This document shows, piece after piece, positions 1-12,600 of a stretch of DNA of 64,000 nt (positions are counted from its first letter, which is position 1; the number at the start of each line of letters is the position of its first letter). Origin of the DNA: Chlamydoabsidia padenii (lineage: Eukaryota; Mucoromycota; Mucoromycetes; Mucorales; Cunninghamellaceae); contig JAIWND010000008.1 of NCBI GenBank assembly GCA_025330725.1, positions 310,001 through 374,000 of the forward strand. The letters are read 5' to 3'. The position numbers and the translations under genes were made by a program. Under the pieces are notes generated by a model, which saw nothing but the letters and a program-made list of their open reading frames with translations, was not told the origin of the DNA and ran no database searches.

Positions 1-3000
1 TTATTGGCAACGATTCTACTCTGTAAGGAACAATAAACTAAATATTATTAACACCTCATATAACTAATCTTGTTCTTTCTTTCTTTTTTTTTTTTTACTT
101 TTTAGATGTTAATAAGGCACCCAGTGGATTATCTGCTCTTTTACCATTACTGGAACATCATTGGCCTGCATCCCCCGCTCCTTACACGACAGTTACCGAT
201 ACGAACACAACCTCTAATGGGTCATCAACAAACAATATACAAGTCAAATGTAAGGAGCGAAAAGTAATGAATGCTCATCTTTTACCACTCTTTACATAAG
301 CTGTCACTCATTATTAAAATTTCATACATTATAGGTGTAGAACTTTTTGCCCAAACTGTGACCCCAAGTGTCTCAACTATAACAACTATTAATGGTAAGA
401 AACATGACATGAAACGGGGTTATGTTGATGACTAACTGACTTTTGTGTATATGTGTATATATTGATAGTAAAAGAGCTGTTACAGTTTATTGGCAATAGG
501 CTCTCAATGTCACAAACGGCACCTCGATTTGTGGATATTCTTCTCCAACTTGTGGAGCGTGATCTATGTGACACACAGCACTGTATCACTACATGTCATT
601 TGTAAGTGCGATTACCTTTCTATCTTTTTTAAATTTTAATATTAACACTTACTCTCTTATAGGTTATTCACTCATATTCCCGGCAAAAAATGGACTCAAT
701 CTACTCGGTACAAAGTATTCAGTATACTCGGTCACCTTCTTCAAAAATATGCTTATGGTAATCACAAACAATCAATTCCTCTTATGTACTATTAACACTT
801 TGTTATAAAAAACTAGATATCAATCGATCTCCTTCACTAAACTTTATCGAAGGATTCATATCGATTATGGATGGTGAAAAGGATCCCAGGAATCTCTTAT
901 TGGTGTTTGATCTTGTCCGGTTTATTATCGACAAACTGGATATATCAAGGCATGTAGAAGTAAGTACACCTCCCCCCCCCTCTCATCGAAATGATTCAAC
1001 ATGCTTATTCCTTTCCCCTCCCCTTTTTTTTTTTTTGTAGGACATATTTGATGTAGTGTTTTGCTACTTCCCTATTAGCTTTACTCCTCCATCTAATGAT
1101 CCTTTGGCCATCACATCTGAAGAATTGAAACTTAGTCTCAGGTAAGGAAGAAGGACGATGATGATGATCTTGTTACTTTGATACTAACAATGTTTATATT
1201 TTGAATAGGCTTTGTCTGGCTGCATCTCCATATTTTGCCTACTTTGCAACCCCTTTACTGATCGAGAAACTCTTATCAAGTACTGGTAGCGCCAAGGTAA
1301 ATAATATGAATTATTACTTATCACATTCTAACTATATGATACTTTGGGTGATATGTTTGTAGAAAGATACGATGGATACTATACGACTATGTGCTCCAGC
1401 TTATGGTGCTCATGCTCTACTACCTCATGCTCAAGATCTATTTGGTGCTCTGGTGAAAGAAGTATATCAAGGATCTGATCTGTCTATGGAATCCATCGCT
1501 CTTGAAACTATACATCAAGTTGTCGCCACACTTGCTACTGGTATTAGTATAGTCAACATCCGGGATCCTGTTGAAAAGGCCATTGAAGCTCTTTTACATC
1601 AAGCAGTTGAAAATATCAAGGAACCTGAACTGAAGAATGCAAAATCTGCCTCTTTAATCTTACGGGCTGCTGGTTCTGCTTCAGGTAAAAAGGAAAAAAA
1701 AATTATGGTGGGGGGGGGCAACATAAGAACTAGTATTAATGATGATTTATCTTTTATAGATCCTGCCTTCACTTTGGTGGTTAATGCCGTCATACCATTA
1801 CTATATCAGGAACACAAGATCACCGATCCTATCAGTCGACAAAAAGCAGTTTTGGGGATTTTAATTGATATTCTAGAGGCAAGTAATTCTCTTTATGGCT
1901 CGATCGACAGCACCGGAAAAGGTATTGATGAAATAGGGGAAAAGACAAAATGGATACTATATGTGTTGGAAAAAAAAAAAAAAAACTTTGGCTCATGTTT
2001 GTATTACGTTTGATAGATCGTGATCTACAGACGCCACTGACGTTATACAAGCAACAGCTGTTACAGATCTTTGTGTCCTCGGTGGTCAACGAACAACAAC
2101 CTTTTGACAACCAACTCCGCTACCAAAGCCTTTTGGGGATCAGACTGATGGTGATCATGAAACGGTTCTTGTCCGTACAAGAGGTAATTAAAATAAGAAT
2201 ACAGGATCAACAGATACTCTAGTTAACCAATGATTTGATGTGCACTTTGTTAACTAACATTTACCTCCTTTATTTGGTAGATCGATATTACTGTGGCACA
2301 ACTGACTCGACAATCCTTACATAATGACAAGGATATCAGGTAAACAAAACAAATCTTTCCCTCATCGTATGGTTATTAACACTCTTTTTGTGTATCTAGG
2401 ACATTGGTATTATCTACGTTGGCCATAGTATCGAAAAAAGACTCTCATGCTATCATTCGACACACATTGCCATATCTATTGGAAGCCCTGGAAGTATCAA
2501 GTCAAGATGGAATCACCTATCAGGAAATCCTCACTGCTATCAAGACATTGACAGTGGAACCGCAACTATTCTGTGCTCTGGCGGAACCTTTACTATCTAA
2601 ACTGGATATTGCATGTCGGAAACCAGGTATGTAAAACGGGGGGGGGGAAATTCATTTGGGTGGATCACTAACAAACAACCTTTTGATGTATACATATGTA
2701 GCTTATACGGACTACTCGAATGCACTTGCTGAATGCTTATACTCAACAATGGCTCAGGTCGAAATCACCGAGGAAGTACTCCATGTGGGCCAAGATATGC
2801 TGTATCCTTCTATTATCACCAATTGCGTCAAAGCAAGCTCCACTAAGGATCAATCTTGTTGGAAATTGAACTCTTCCCTTCTGAATACCCTGGGTCTCAT
2901 TATTGCTATTACTGTTCGAAAGTCAACCCTCAGGTAAAATGGTCTACACATGTAATATCACTCTCAACTAATAACTTTTGTTTTACCTTTTTTTTTTTTT

Positions 3001-4129
3001 TAGACAACAAGAGAAAATGGTGCTTGATGCTTTCTCCCTCTTTGTGAACGAAAACAAGAATGTGGCGGTTTCTGGTAGTACGAGCCATCTCTTGTTTGGA
3101 CAATGCTCGGTAATATGATGAACTGACAAAAATCAAACAAATGGATTGCCATGCTCACTTTTTTTTCTCTTTCCCTTTATAGTCACCAAACCCTGGAAGT
3201 GATCAAGAACAATGTGACAATGATATAACCCTTCTCTTCCCTACAATTATCGGAAACTGTCGCAAAGAGGTATGGAATATGGATTTAGACGATATAATTG
3301 ATTATCTTTTTGATTATAGATTCGACTACCTGTTTCCAACGTCAATATACTCTTACAAAATCTAATTCAACATGCCACAAGCACGACATGCGACACAAGG
3401 CAGGTATCCTTATCACAGTCTGTCTCTGTTATAGTCAACAAATGGATTAATGGTAAGCAAGGGGTGGTGAAAGAACTGGATAGCTTATTGCATTGATGGG
3501 ATTACTTACTCTTGATTTAGATGATATGGCGGTGTTTTTGAAACAATGCGTACAAGCCCTGGTGGAACCATTCTTATACGGTCCAGACGTATCGAAAAAG
3601 AAAATTGCCTTGATTGCCTTGATTTGGGTAAGATCACAGGAGAAAAGAGAAAGAAGACTATCATCATAGTCATACTAAACTAACGTATCCATTCATTCCT
3701 TGTAGCTAACAAAAGGACTAGTCGTCCGAGGACATCAACTTGGATTCGAATTTTTAAACAAGGTGATCGATCTATGTCATAGTGATGATCTGGGATCCAT
3801 TGCTGCTAATGGGTTTGCTGTGATACTCCACCAAGACGATATGATCCTAAACCGAAACTCACATGCTGTTACATCGGTAAGCGATAAATACTACTGTGAT
3901 CACATGACTATAAACTAACGTGATATCCTTTGTAGATCCTTTATCGACAACGGGTATTCCATCATTGTATTCCAAAGCTTACCCTTGATCAAGGCCACCT
4001 CTATTGCTTGGTTGCACTGTCACATATTCTCACCAACATCCCAACACAAGTACCGGCATCAGAAATATCAAAGGTAAAAAATAAATAAAACAAACAGATG
4101 TCATTGAAAGCGATCAATGGTAGCTAACT

Positions 4130-4169
<40 letters not shown>

Positions 4170-4663
4170 CTAATGCCGCCCATTATTGCGGCACTGCATG
4201 TCCGTACTCAGGATGATCTTGTGCTTTCTATGATTGGTGTAGTGCAATCTATTGTACCTTGGTCAACATTTGATAGTAAGAACGACAACACCAAATCGAA
4301 CAATGGCGATACAATGGAACACCTTGAAAGCTTACTGGATTCACTACTGGCTTTAACTATTGACCATAAACGCACAGTGATACGAAAGGATGCATTACGA
4401 TGTCTCCATCACTATGCTCGTATTGCTCAATCAACAAATAAGGCGAATTTACTCATCCCTTATTCATCCACAGTGATCAAAACGATTGGATTGGCGTTGG
4501 ACGACAAGAAACGGTTGGTCAGAAAAGAAGCTGTCGATTGTCGGGAACAATGGTAAGTATAGTGATGACCACGTGAGGTCACACCAAGGCGTATCAAAAA
4601 AAAACAGGTTACTTAGCTTTGACGTCTTTTTGTAGGTACATGCTGCTTGTTGATAGAAAATAG
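1..4663 (+). CDS. MMS19: MMS19-like HEAT-repeat protein, cytosolic Fe-S assembly (5' partial)
   Basis: MMS19 is the HEAT-repeat adaptor of the cytosolic iron-sulfur targeting complex, which delivers clusters to DNA repair and replication enzymes. I rebuilt 22 exons in the window: 1-22, 106-249, 335-394, 469-601, 663-757, 817-959, 1041-1141, 1209-1296, 1363-1684, 1760-1921, 2017-2183, 2281-2339, 2400-2626, 2702-2933, 3004-3109, 3183-3269, 3320-3452, 3521-3627, 3706-3876, 3936-4073, 4170-4552, 4636-4663. They encode about 1035 residues, close to the family length near 1000, so only a short N-terminal part lies outside the window. Family signatures are GEKDPRNLLLVF in the N-terminal half and DDKKRLVRKEAVDCREQW at the extreme C-terminus. 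The last exon adds only YMLLVDRK and a stop. The intron at 4074-4169 contains a T run of about 34 directly before its 3' splice site. The donor at 1922 (GTATTG) is weak, so that junction is the least certain. Confidence 0.9.
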
Positions 4664-5323
4664 ACTTATGATCTCCCCCACCTTAAACTTGTTAACTATA
4701 GATCAATCACTTTATCCCTCTCCTTGTGTATATAGACAAACCCATATTTATAATAAAGAATCATTATGATTACTTTGTCCTTTCATCATTATATGAAACC
4801 GGGAATCAAAATATCCAGTTGCCGAGAAGGAAAAAAAAAAAAGTGCGTTTTAAAAACAAGGGGTATGTTAAAATTTGGGGGTTTATGTCTCATTATGTTC
4901 AGGTAAAACCTGGTATTTGCTAGCTGTGTAGAGATTATCCAAATTCTAAACTACGCATTGCATTACTCATCATGGAGGATAACTTCCGATTCAGCGGTTT
5001 GTTTGTTTTTCCTCAGCATCGGCTCATAGAACAAAGCGGCCTAGTTGCTACGCTCTTTTCTCACTCTCTTTCCACTCACAACCATGGTAGTGTTTCGATA
5101 AAAAATATAAAGATCTTGTTGCCGGAACGGATGCCTCTTTATGTATACAAAAGGCAGGGGAAAGGGAGGGAGTAAGGGATCGCAGCTCAGGTTACACGAG
5201 CTCCCTTTTTTTTCCATATTTAAATCCCGTTTTGTTGTGGTTTTATCATCATGTTTAAAAGAAGTCAACTTTACACCATCCTACTTTTTTTTTTCTCTTC
5301 ACCCATTTCCTTTTATTATTATA
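4664..5323. other. intergenic, MMS19 3' flank and upstream of secreted protein
   Basis: No convincing gene is visible. Short open frames here have no domain or splice support. The stretch holds the MMS19 3' flank, with an AATAAAG-like poly(A) signal near 4754, and a copy of the TTTAAATCCCG motif at 5219-5229. Confidence 0.5.
5219..5229 (-). promoter_or_regulatory. recurrent motif copy (CGGGATTTAAA)
   Basis: Reverse-strand CGGGATTTAAA, 95 bp upstream of the secreted-protein start at 5324. Confidence 0.5.
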
Positions 5324-6152
5324 ATGTATCTGTTTCTACTTGTACTTTCATTGTCTATCATGTCAGTATTGGCATATCCTGTATCGAGGTTTTTAATCGA
5401 AGTTCAAGAGCCGACAGTGGGCATGCCACTTTCAAAAGCGATGGTGATCACAGAAGACATGCAGACTTACTATGAAAACTTGTTGGACCAAATCATTTCT
5501 TCTCACAGTGAAGAGTTTTTATTATCGATGGCCAATTCAATGACTCGTGAAAATATGGATACGATCTATCGTCCTCAAGCTACTATGCTCCTTGGAAAAA
5601 GCGACCCGGTTCATGGTAAGTCTCTTTCTCTCGAGGCAATCGGAGGTTAAATATATTCATTCTAATATGCCCCTTTCTTCTTCTCAAGATGTATGCCTTT
5701 ATCGTATGCCTCAATGGATCGGAAAGTATGTTCACGACACTCATGCAAAGACTTACGAAATGGTATCACCCGTGATTCAAAGTTACATGGATCATCATTG
5801 GCATCAACAAGAAATGACGCCCAACGACATCAAGGAGTTTCTTGTGTCACTCAACCGCCATTTGATCAACCGCATTGAACAAACCATGTTGGATCCAAGG
5901 ATTGTTCTTTCCGATCTAGCCGCCAAGTTGCAATCATGCCAACAAAACTATGAAAAAAGCTTCTTTTTGAAAAGACTTTATATGCGTGTCTTTCAAACCA
6001 AGTTTATTAATGAGGGTGATATGCAGAATCACTTTTTGGTAAAGTACATGGAGGAGATGCATATGGATCTCGTTTCTCAAATCGATGATGGTGTACCAGA
6101 CTTGGTTGAATTGATCCAAAATGACTTGGATGATGACTTTGTCACTGATTGA
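5324..6152 (+). CDS. small secreted protein, unrecognised
   Basis: Two exons (5324-5615, 5689-6152) give 251 residues. The chosen ATG opens a clear signal peptide: a Leu/Ser-rich hydrophobic stretch of about 18 residues ending at an Ala-Tyr-Pro cleavage-like site. An in-frame longer start at 5141 would hide the signal behind a low-complexity leader, so I rejected it. The mature part is mostly predicted helical, with many Asp/Glu/His/Met residues, a central Asn-Pro-Thr-poor stretch and an acidic C-terminus (LDDDFVTD). I see no cysteine framework, membrane anchor or known catalytic motif. A poly(A) signal AATAAA lies at 6303-6308, and a CGGGATTTAAA-type motif (reverse) lies 95 bp upstream of the ATG. 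Function is unknown. It is a plausible secreted or endomembrane lumen protein. Confidence 0.7.
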
Positions 6153-6651
6153 TGCAGCAAAGGCCCACCCTACTTTTTTCTTTTTGTGTATATGTTATCT
6201 ATCATTCCTTTGTGATCATCCCCTTTTAATAACTTGTATATATCCATACCTCTTCTTAATGTTGATTACTCTTCCTTCATCCTATTTGTATATCCCCACA
6301 TCAATAAAGAATTACTTTGCCCACTAAAAAGTCAGGGACTAGCGGAGTTTAATTATAAATCCCAATTCATGGATAACCTAGGATCTACATAATGTCGATT
6401 CTCAAGTAAGGCCCTTCATTATACTACCCATCTATTCATGCAACAAGTCGGATGGATACTTGACCTTTTTTTTGGGGGGGGAGAGGGGGGTATTTCAATT
6501 CATGGGTGAAAAAGTGAAGATGATCTGCCCCTGACAAATCTGATTTTGTAATCAACGGCTTGAAAAAATATATCAATTTCAATCGCCGCCAAAAGTATAT
6601 GCAAGCGATCCTTCCCCCATTCCCATTCTTTTTTCCTCCTCTAACTCCAAC
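6153..6651. other. spacer: 3' flank of secreted protein gene and RPS25 promoter
   Basis: No gene seen. It contains the poly(A) signal at 6303-6308, a run of G at 6475-6489, and the RPS25 promoter and 5' leader, which ends in a pyrimidine-rich stretch just before the ATG at 6652. Confidence 0.5.
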
Positions 6652-7297
6652 ATGGTAAGACCACACCACCAACTGTGATAGGAATGACATGCTTTATGTT
6701 TGACTTTTCCAACAACGATGAGTTGGTTGGATGGATGGATGGATGGATGGATGGATGGATCGACAATGAATCATGACGAAAAAAAAAAAAATCAGTTCAC
6801 GGAAAAGATGCATGCACCATTCACTCATCACATGCACAAAAGTTAACGGAATAAAACTCAACTGACCGATTCTTTTATTTTAATGGTATAGGCTAAGAAA
6901 GACGTTGCTGCTAAGCCTAGCTCCTCCTCGGGTGGAAAGAAGGCCAAGAAGAAGTGGTCCGCTAAGAAGGTCAAGGATAAGGCCAACAACATGGTCGTCT
7001 TGGACAAGCCTACCTATGAACGTCTTTTCAAGGAAGTGCCCACCTACAAGCTCATTAGTCAATCTGTCTTGGTCGATCGTCTCAAGTTGAACGGCTCTCT
7101 TGCTCGTGTTGCTCTCAAGGAACTCACTGCTCAAGGTTTGATCAAGCCCCTTACCATCCATCATGCTCAAGTCATCTACAGTAAGTGAAAAATCAGCTCC
7201 GATCTCCTCCCTTCCTTGTATCTAACTCTTTATGTATATAGCTCGTGCCACTGGTGATGAAAAGAAGGCTGCTGCTGCTGAATCTGACGAAGAATAG
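6652..7297 (+). CDS. RPS25: 40S ribosomal protein S25 (eS25)
   Basis: Structural protein of the small cytosolic ribosomal subunit. Three exons (6652-6654, 6892-7180, 7242-7297) encode 115 residues, the usual eS25 length. The first coding exon is only the ATG, followed at once by the donor GTAAGA. This start-codon exon architecture is common in fungal ribosomal protein genes. The protein has the Lys-rich N-terminus (KKAKKKWSAKKVKDKANN) and the winged-helix core typical of eS25 (FKEVPTYKLISQSVLVDR, ALKELTAQGLIK). The 237-nt first intron carries a (GGAT)n tract. A poly(A) signal lies at 7318-7323, 20 bp after the stop. Confidence 0.97.
6729..6760 (+). repeat. (GGAT)n microsatellite in RPS25 intron 1
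   Basis: About eight perfect GGAT units lie on the sense strand inside the long first intron of RPS25, about 75 bp after the start codon. A matching tract in the same sense orientation sits in the start-adjacent intron of RPS2 (61775-61816). Confidence 0.95.
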
Positions 7298-7422
7298 ATT
7301 AGTAACTCTTTAATTTGAATAAAATAAAACAATTCGATCTTTTTTGATAATATATGTACTGATTTTATTGGGTTGGATTAAATGTTTGTTAAATCTATAT
7401 ATATATATATAAAGAGGGGACT

Positions 7423-7572
7423 ATGATAACTATAACTATGTCCAAGAGCCGAGATTCCTTGGTCGTCGATGTCATACGATTTGCTGCTGATTGGGCTAAA
7501 GTTCCTAGTCGTGCTGTTGATTTCGATATGTCGACTGCTGTTGGTTGTGTTGGATGCGCGACTAGAAAATAA
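7423..7572 (+). CDS. candidate small protein, Cys-tail, unrecognised
   Basis: An unspliced open frame of 49 codons lies between the RPS25 poly(A) signal and the convergent MOCS1A stop. It has two in-frame starts, 7423 and 7438, separated by ITIT. Codon choice (GTC, TCC, GAT, GCT) resembles real genes here. The product has an amphipathic basic N-terminus (SKSRDSLVVDVIRFAADW) and ends in GCVGCATRK, a Cys pair that could be lipidated. A TATATATAAAG-like sequence sits just upstream (7397-7413). The reverse frame here is also open but looks less protein-like. No family recognised. Confidence 0.35.
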   Translation: MITITMSKSRDSLVVDVIRFAADWAKVPSRAVDFDMSTAVGCVGCATRK

Positions 7573-7757
7573 AAGGCCAAGTTACTTATAAACCGTATTA
7601 TCATTTACCTCCAGTTATCACCACAATTACCTCTTTACCCCATCCCCTAGCACCAAGTTTTAATGAAGCCTACGCTATGTATGTATATATGTTGTTGTTT
7701 TTTTATAATGGTAAAAAGACATATCCAAAGAAGACAAGACACCATAGAAATCTATTA

Positions 7758-9110
7758 CTATCCACCAATCAGAATCATTGCCCGATTTTTCCTTGATGCC
7801 AATTCAAACATGCCTGCATGTTGTTTCTTCTTTTTCTTGACAGCCGCCCCAATCACCTCGAGCAATTCTTGTTCGGAATAACCACCTCCTTTGCGAAGAA
7901 TATCACGTAGAGACACTTCAGCATTACCAAAAAGACACACCTTGATATTACCATCCGCCGTGATGCGAATCCGATTACAAGTATGACAAAAGTGGTCAGT
8001 CATGGATGTGATGAATCCCACCGAGCCGAGATAACCAGGGACCTTGTAGAGTTTTGTCGTATCGTGTGCATCGTCCTGGCATTTGATCAGGGCTGTTCCC
8101 ACTTTTGATCCGATCCGATCCAGTAATTCTTGATAGGGTATGAGCTTTTCCCGTTTCCATCGGTTTCCATCAAAGGGCATGTATTCAATAAATCGTACCC
8201 GCACAGGCATTGTTTTGGTGAGAGCGACAAAGTCAAGGACCTGATCATCGTTGATCCCACGCATCACCACACAGTTGATCTTGATACATGGTATACCTAT
8301 TCGGATCGCTTCTTCTATTGATCCCATCACTTTATCGAATCCTATAAAGATAATAATAATTAGCACCAGTTACGTTCATTATTCTTCTATTTTTTTTTTT
8401 TTTTCTTACCGTTTCTTCTTGTCATGATTTGAAACATGGACGGATTCAGAGTATCCAAACTGATATTGAGTGCATCCAGGCCATACGTATAAAAATCTTG
8501 TAGTTTCCGTTTCAGAGCAATCCCATTCGTCGTCATCCCCAAGCTTTGTAACCCATGTGCTTTGAGTCTTCCGATACCTTGAATAATGTTAATGATGTCA
8601 GGTCGTACGGTGGGTTCGCCACCTGTAAGTCGAATCTTGGTTACCCCTTGTCGGACAAAAAGTTCTGCCAAAGTGAGAATTTCTTTTGTTGTCAATAGTT
8701 GCTGGGATGGCGTCAATGGAACACCTTCTTCAGGCATACAGTAGGTACCTATTATTGTTCCAGACCAAGTGAATTAGTATTACTTGAGGGGGTTATTCCA
8801 GCTACAACCCTACTTACATCGCAAATTGCATCTTTCCGTAAGTGAGATACGCAAATAGTTGTGTTGTCGATCAAAGGTATCTACAAGATGGTTTGATACC
8901 GCTTTATCCGTTCTACTAGTTGTTGATTCTTTTATAGCCAATGGTGTAGAAGATGAATAGCGCAAGGATATGGATGATAAAGACGACTGTCCAGTGGTGT
9001 TAGTAACAAAAGTAAAGCTTATTTCTTTTATTTTCCAACTAGAGTTTTACCTTGATGCCATATAGCGCTTTAATGGATTGCCGAGGTAAGCGGTGGTGGG
9101 ATAGGATCAT
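7758..9110 (-). CDS. MOCS1A: GTP 3',8-cyclase, molybdenum cofactor synthesis (MOCS1A/MoaA)
   Basis: This radical-SAM enzyme carries out the first step of molybdenum cofactor synthesis: GTP to the cyclic intermediate later converted to cPMP by MoaC/MOCS1B. Four exons (complement of 9051-9110, 8818-8986, 8410-8748, 7758-8341) give 383 residues. The first Fe-S site, CNLRCTYC (C73, C77, C80), is formed across an intron. The C-terminal site is CHTC followed 13 residues later by C. GGEPTVRP is the SAM-binding GGEP. The protein ends in ...MILIGG, the double-glycine tail known for MOCS1A. The Ser/Arg-rich N-terminus without acids looks like a mitochondrial presequence. No MoaC domain is fused, so that step must be encoded elsewhere. 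A low-complexity Lys run lies just before the C-terminus. Confidence 0.93.
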
Positions 9111-9663
9111 GAAAGAAGAGATGTTTAGACAAAAGAAAAGAATAAAAAGGAATTTGGGAAAAAGAAAAGGAAATCTTTAGCCGCCCCACATGTCGGCGTT
9201 TAAAACCTGAAACTGCCCCGAGTGCCATGGTCATGAAAAGGCGGATCCCAATAAAACCTTTACTATGTCACTATTGAATTTATAGACCATGTACACTCTG
9301 ATGAGTAATAGTAGATACTATTCAAGCGAGTATGAGGCTTGTAATGCAATTGGAAGAGACGGTGTGTGTGATTGGTCGGGGTTTGCATTGCGGATCAAAG
9401 TTGTCTTTTGGGCTTCCACGATGGCATCATTACCAAACATCACGTCAATGATAATTATAGTAGGACATGATATTTATATGAGAATGAATGATTCACTTGA
9501 TGTAAACTAACTATGATAAACAAGATGTGAGAAAAAAATGGCTTCTGTGTGCGGGGTTTAAACTGTTTTCTGTGTCAAAAAGAGAGAAAGAAAAAAAAAT
9601 TGCCTCAACCACCTTTTTTCTTCCTTCTTCTCTCTCATCTCTGGTATTCAACACATTCGGGCG
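9111..9663. other. divergent promoter region, MOCS1A / K+ channel
   Basis: No gene seen in about 550 bp between two divergent starts. It contains a CGGCGTTTAAAAC variant at 9193-9206, 83 bp before the MOCS1A start, and GCGGGGTTTAAAC at 9551-9563, about 100 bp before the channel start. The last 70 bp before 9664 are pyrimidine-rich. Confidence 0.5.
9551..9563 (+). promoter_or_regulatory. recurrent motif variant (GCGGGGTTTAAAC)
   Basis: About 100 bp upstream of the K+ channel ATG. Confidence 0.45.
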
Positions 9664-12600
9664 ATGCCTTCATTCCCTGAAGACGATGAAGAAAACTTGC
9701 TATATACCAACAATGCAATACCTACTAACTATGGCTGTATAACCTCTTCACCACTATCCCACCCTCAACGTGCGGCCCGATCCACTGAAGACTCTTCGTC
9801 AAGGGGCAGCAGCGATGTGGATGACACTTACAGCAACAAGAGTAGTCGTATTGCCAAACGGAAACAAAAGCGACTTGAACAACGACATCGTCCTAAACTA
9901 TCTAGTCGTTTATCAACAGTACTACGCGCCACCTCGTCCGACTCTGTTACTGGCCACACTTTGGAAGACACTCCTGAACTGGTTTTACCTGCCTTGGACC
10001 CAAAGCAAGTATTATTATATATATATATATATATATAAAAGAGTAATTCATGTATCTTTGTTAATAATATGTTTTAATAGGGCACAAGAAGTGATTGAAT
10101 CGACCTCTCATCGTCACAGTCTCGATCAATGGTTTAGTAAGAAGAACGATGTCAACCTCAGTACCATTCGATCCAAGTATCGTAATTGTCGTAAACACGC
10201 CAGGTAAAAAAATAAAAATAAAAAAAGTTGTGAATTATACATATACTCACTATACTTTTATTTATTTTTATGATGGTAGAGACGAAAACATTGATGTACC
10301 TTTTATTCAAAGAGCAAAATGCTATTTAAAATACGACGAAAGGATATCGGCATTGCGACAATTCTTGCTGTCTAATCGAAACATCATCATCTTTGTAAGT
10401 AGTGATGAAACGTGCAATATCTAGTGGCTGAAATGGGATGCATGATGACTAATTAGTAATGGGGATATTCTTCTCCTTTTAGGTCAATGTTGATATGATG
10501 GTGGACTTGATCTTTTGCTTGATGTATTTGGTAGAAATGAAACAAGAATCAGATGTGGATCTTGACCCTCCATGGCTTTACAAATGGCGATCATACGACT
10601 TGTGGCGGTTTTGTCAATTGTTGTCAATCTGGGATTTGGGATCTTTTTTTATGCGTAAGTAGTCCTACTTGTATAATGTCAGCCAGCTTAATACGTTATT
10701 ATCATAGGTATCGTTATGATTGGCCAACCTTTGTCTGTCCTAATTAGCTTCCGGTGTTGTATCGAAGTCTTGACTTCTGTACCCTTTATTCTATCCAACT
10801 TTTTGTATTATGGTCAATATCTTTATGGTAATAATAATAAGAAGAATAACAAACCTAGTATGTATTTATCACTACTCACTCTTTTTTTTTTTTTAATACA
10901 TAATAGTACCCTACTTTTTAAGAAGTTGGGTGCTCCTCTTACGGATCAAAAGTGTGATGAAGATCAAAACAAACCTGCAAATCACAGGCAAGTACCATTT
11001 TAATCAAATGATGTCCACTAACTATATTCTTATAATAGACAAGGTGATTGACCCACTTAAATCCAAATTGATTCACCTGATCTGTACATTGATGGTCCTG
11101 TTATACAATGGCATGTCGGCATTCCAATATTGTGAAGCAACCTTTGCTGGTATCAATTACTCTATACTGGATTCACTGTAAGTTGATAATAATTAAGTGC
11201 ACTAATCAATATACTTATCATGTTATATTATGAAATAGATATGTTGTGATGGTTACTTTATCAACTGTAGGCTATGGTGGTAAGTATGTGGATACACGCG
11301 CATGTACAATTAATCCCATTCTCTCTCTTTGATAGATATTACACCAAGAACACAAGGAAGTCGATTGGTAATGATGACTTTGATTGTTGTCTCTCTGGCT
11401 GTTCTACCTAGTCTGTTGGCTGATGTGGCAAGAACTCTACAAAAACGAAATGGTAAAGGATATTGAATATGTGTTTGTATATTAACATGTTTTACTAAAT
11501 TATAGATGGTGGTGGTCATGTCAGTAAGGGGTCTCTTCCCTTTATATTGATTGTTGGATCATTCAGGCCGGAACAAGTAAATGACATTTTGGCGGGCTTC
11601 TTGGATCGGGCAAGTATACAAAAGCATGAAGGGGTTGGTTGATGATTTCTCTTCTCATTATTAATGTTTTACAATAGGAACACGCTGAACCTCATTTGAA
11701 TGTTATCTTTCTCGATGACAATCCTCCTACTGAAGAACTGAAACTCTTGGAACGAAACTCAATGTGGGGACATAGAATCCAGTTTTTGCATGGTTCAGTT
11801 TTGGTAAGTGGAACATGTATAAAATAGGGAACGTATTTACTCACCTTTTCTTTTCGAAAATAGAATGAAGATACTTTGATCCGTGTAGTAAGTTGGGATG
11901 AAGAAGGGATTGATCTCACTGAAATTAACCATGACTTTTATCCTTGTCGTTTATTATAGAGGGCAAGGTATGCAAAAGCAATATTTACAATCTCAGGTAA
12001 GTCAATATCTCATGATAAGTCCTTGTTACAATAATATTAATATGGCTTTGATTAGATGACAATGCACAAGACTACTCCAAAGAAGATGAACGAAATACTG
12101 TCCGGTTATGGTCTCTTTACTGTTTTACTGTCACTCACAAGGTCCCAATCTACACTTACAACTTGTCTCCAAGCACAGCGATCTATCAGAAGGTTGCCGC
12201 GGAAATTATATGTGTAATCGAATTCAAGCAATATCTCTTGGCTATGAACTGCCGGTGCCGTGGTGTATCTACTCTGTTGACCAATTTGCTACATCAACGT
12301 CAACCTATGAATCGCTATGATGAACCTTGGCAAGCACAATACGATGATGGGTCTTGCAATGAAATCTACATGGGGAATGCTGCAAAGTGTCTGATTGGTT
12401 TAACTTTTGCTAATGCAGCATGGGTACGATTAAAGAATAACATATTGTGGTAATATATATTAACATATCTTTTATTTTACTATACATAGATTGTGTACAA
12501 GGAATGCCAAGTCATCTTATTTGCTGTCAAGACCAAGGTTGAAAATTCCAATCGTCATGAAATCCTACTCAATCCACGACACTATTATGTAATTAAAGAA

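Noticed and set aside
5141..5323. N-terminal extension of the secreted protein from the ATG at 5141
   Set aside because: The added residues are a Lys/Gly then Phe-rich low-complexity stretch and would bury the clear signal peptide.
7395..7604. Minus-strand 69-codon frame opposite the 7423 small ORF
   Set aside because: It ends in a TA-repeat translation and starts with a hydrophobic run. The plus-strand frame has better codon usage.
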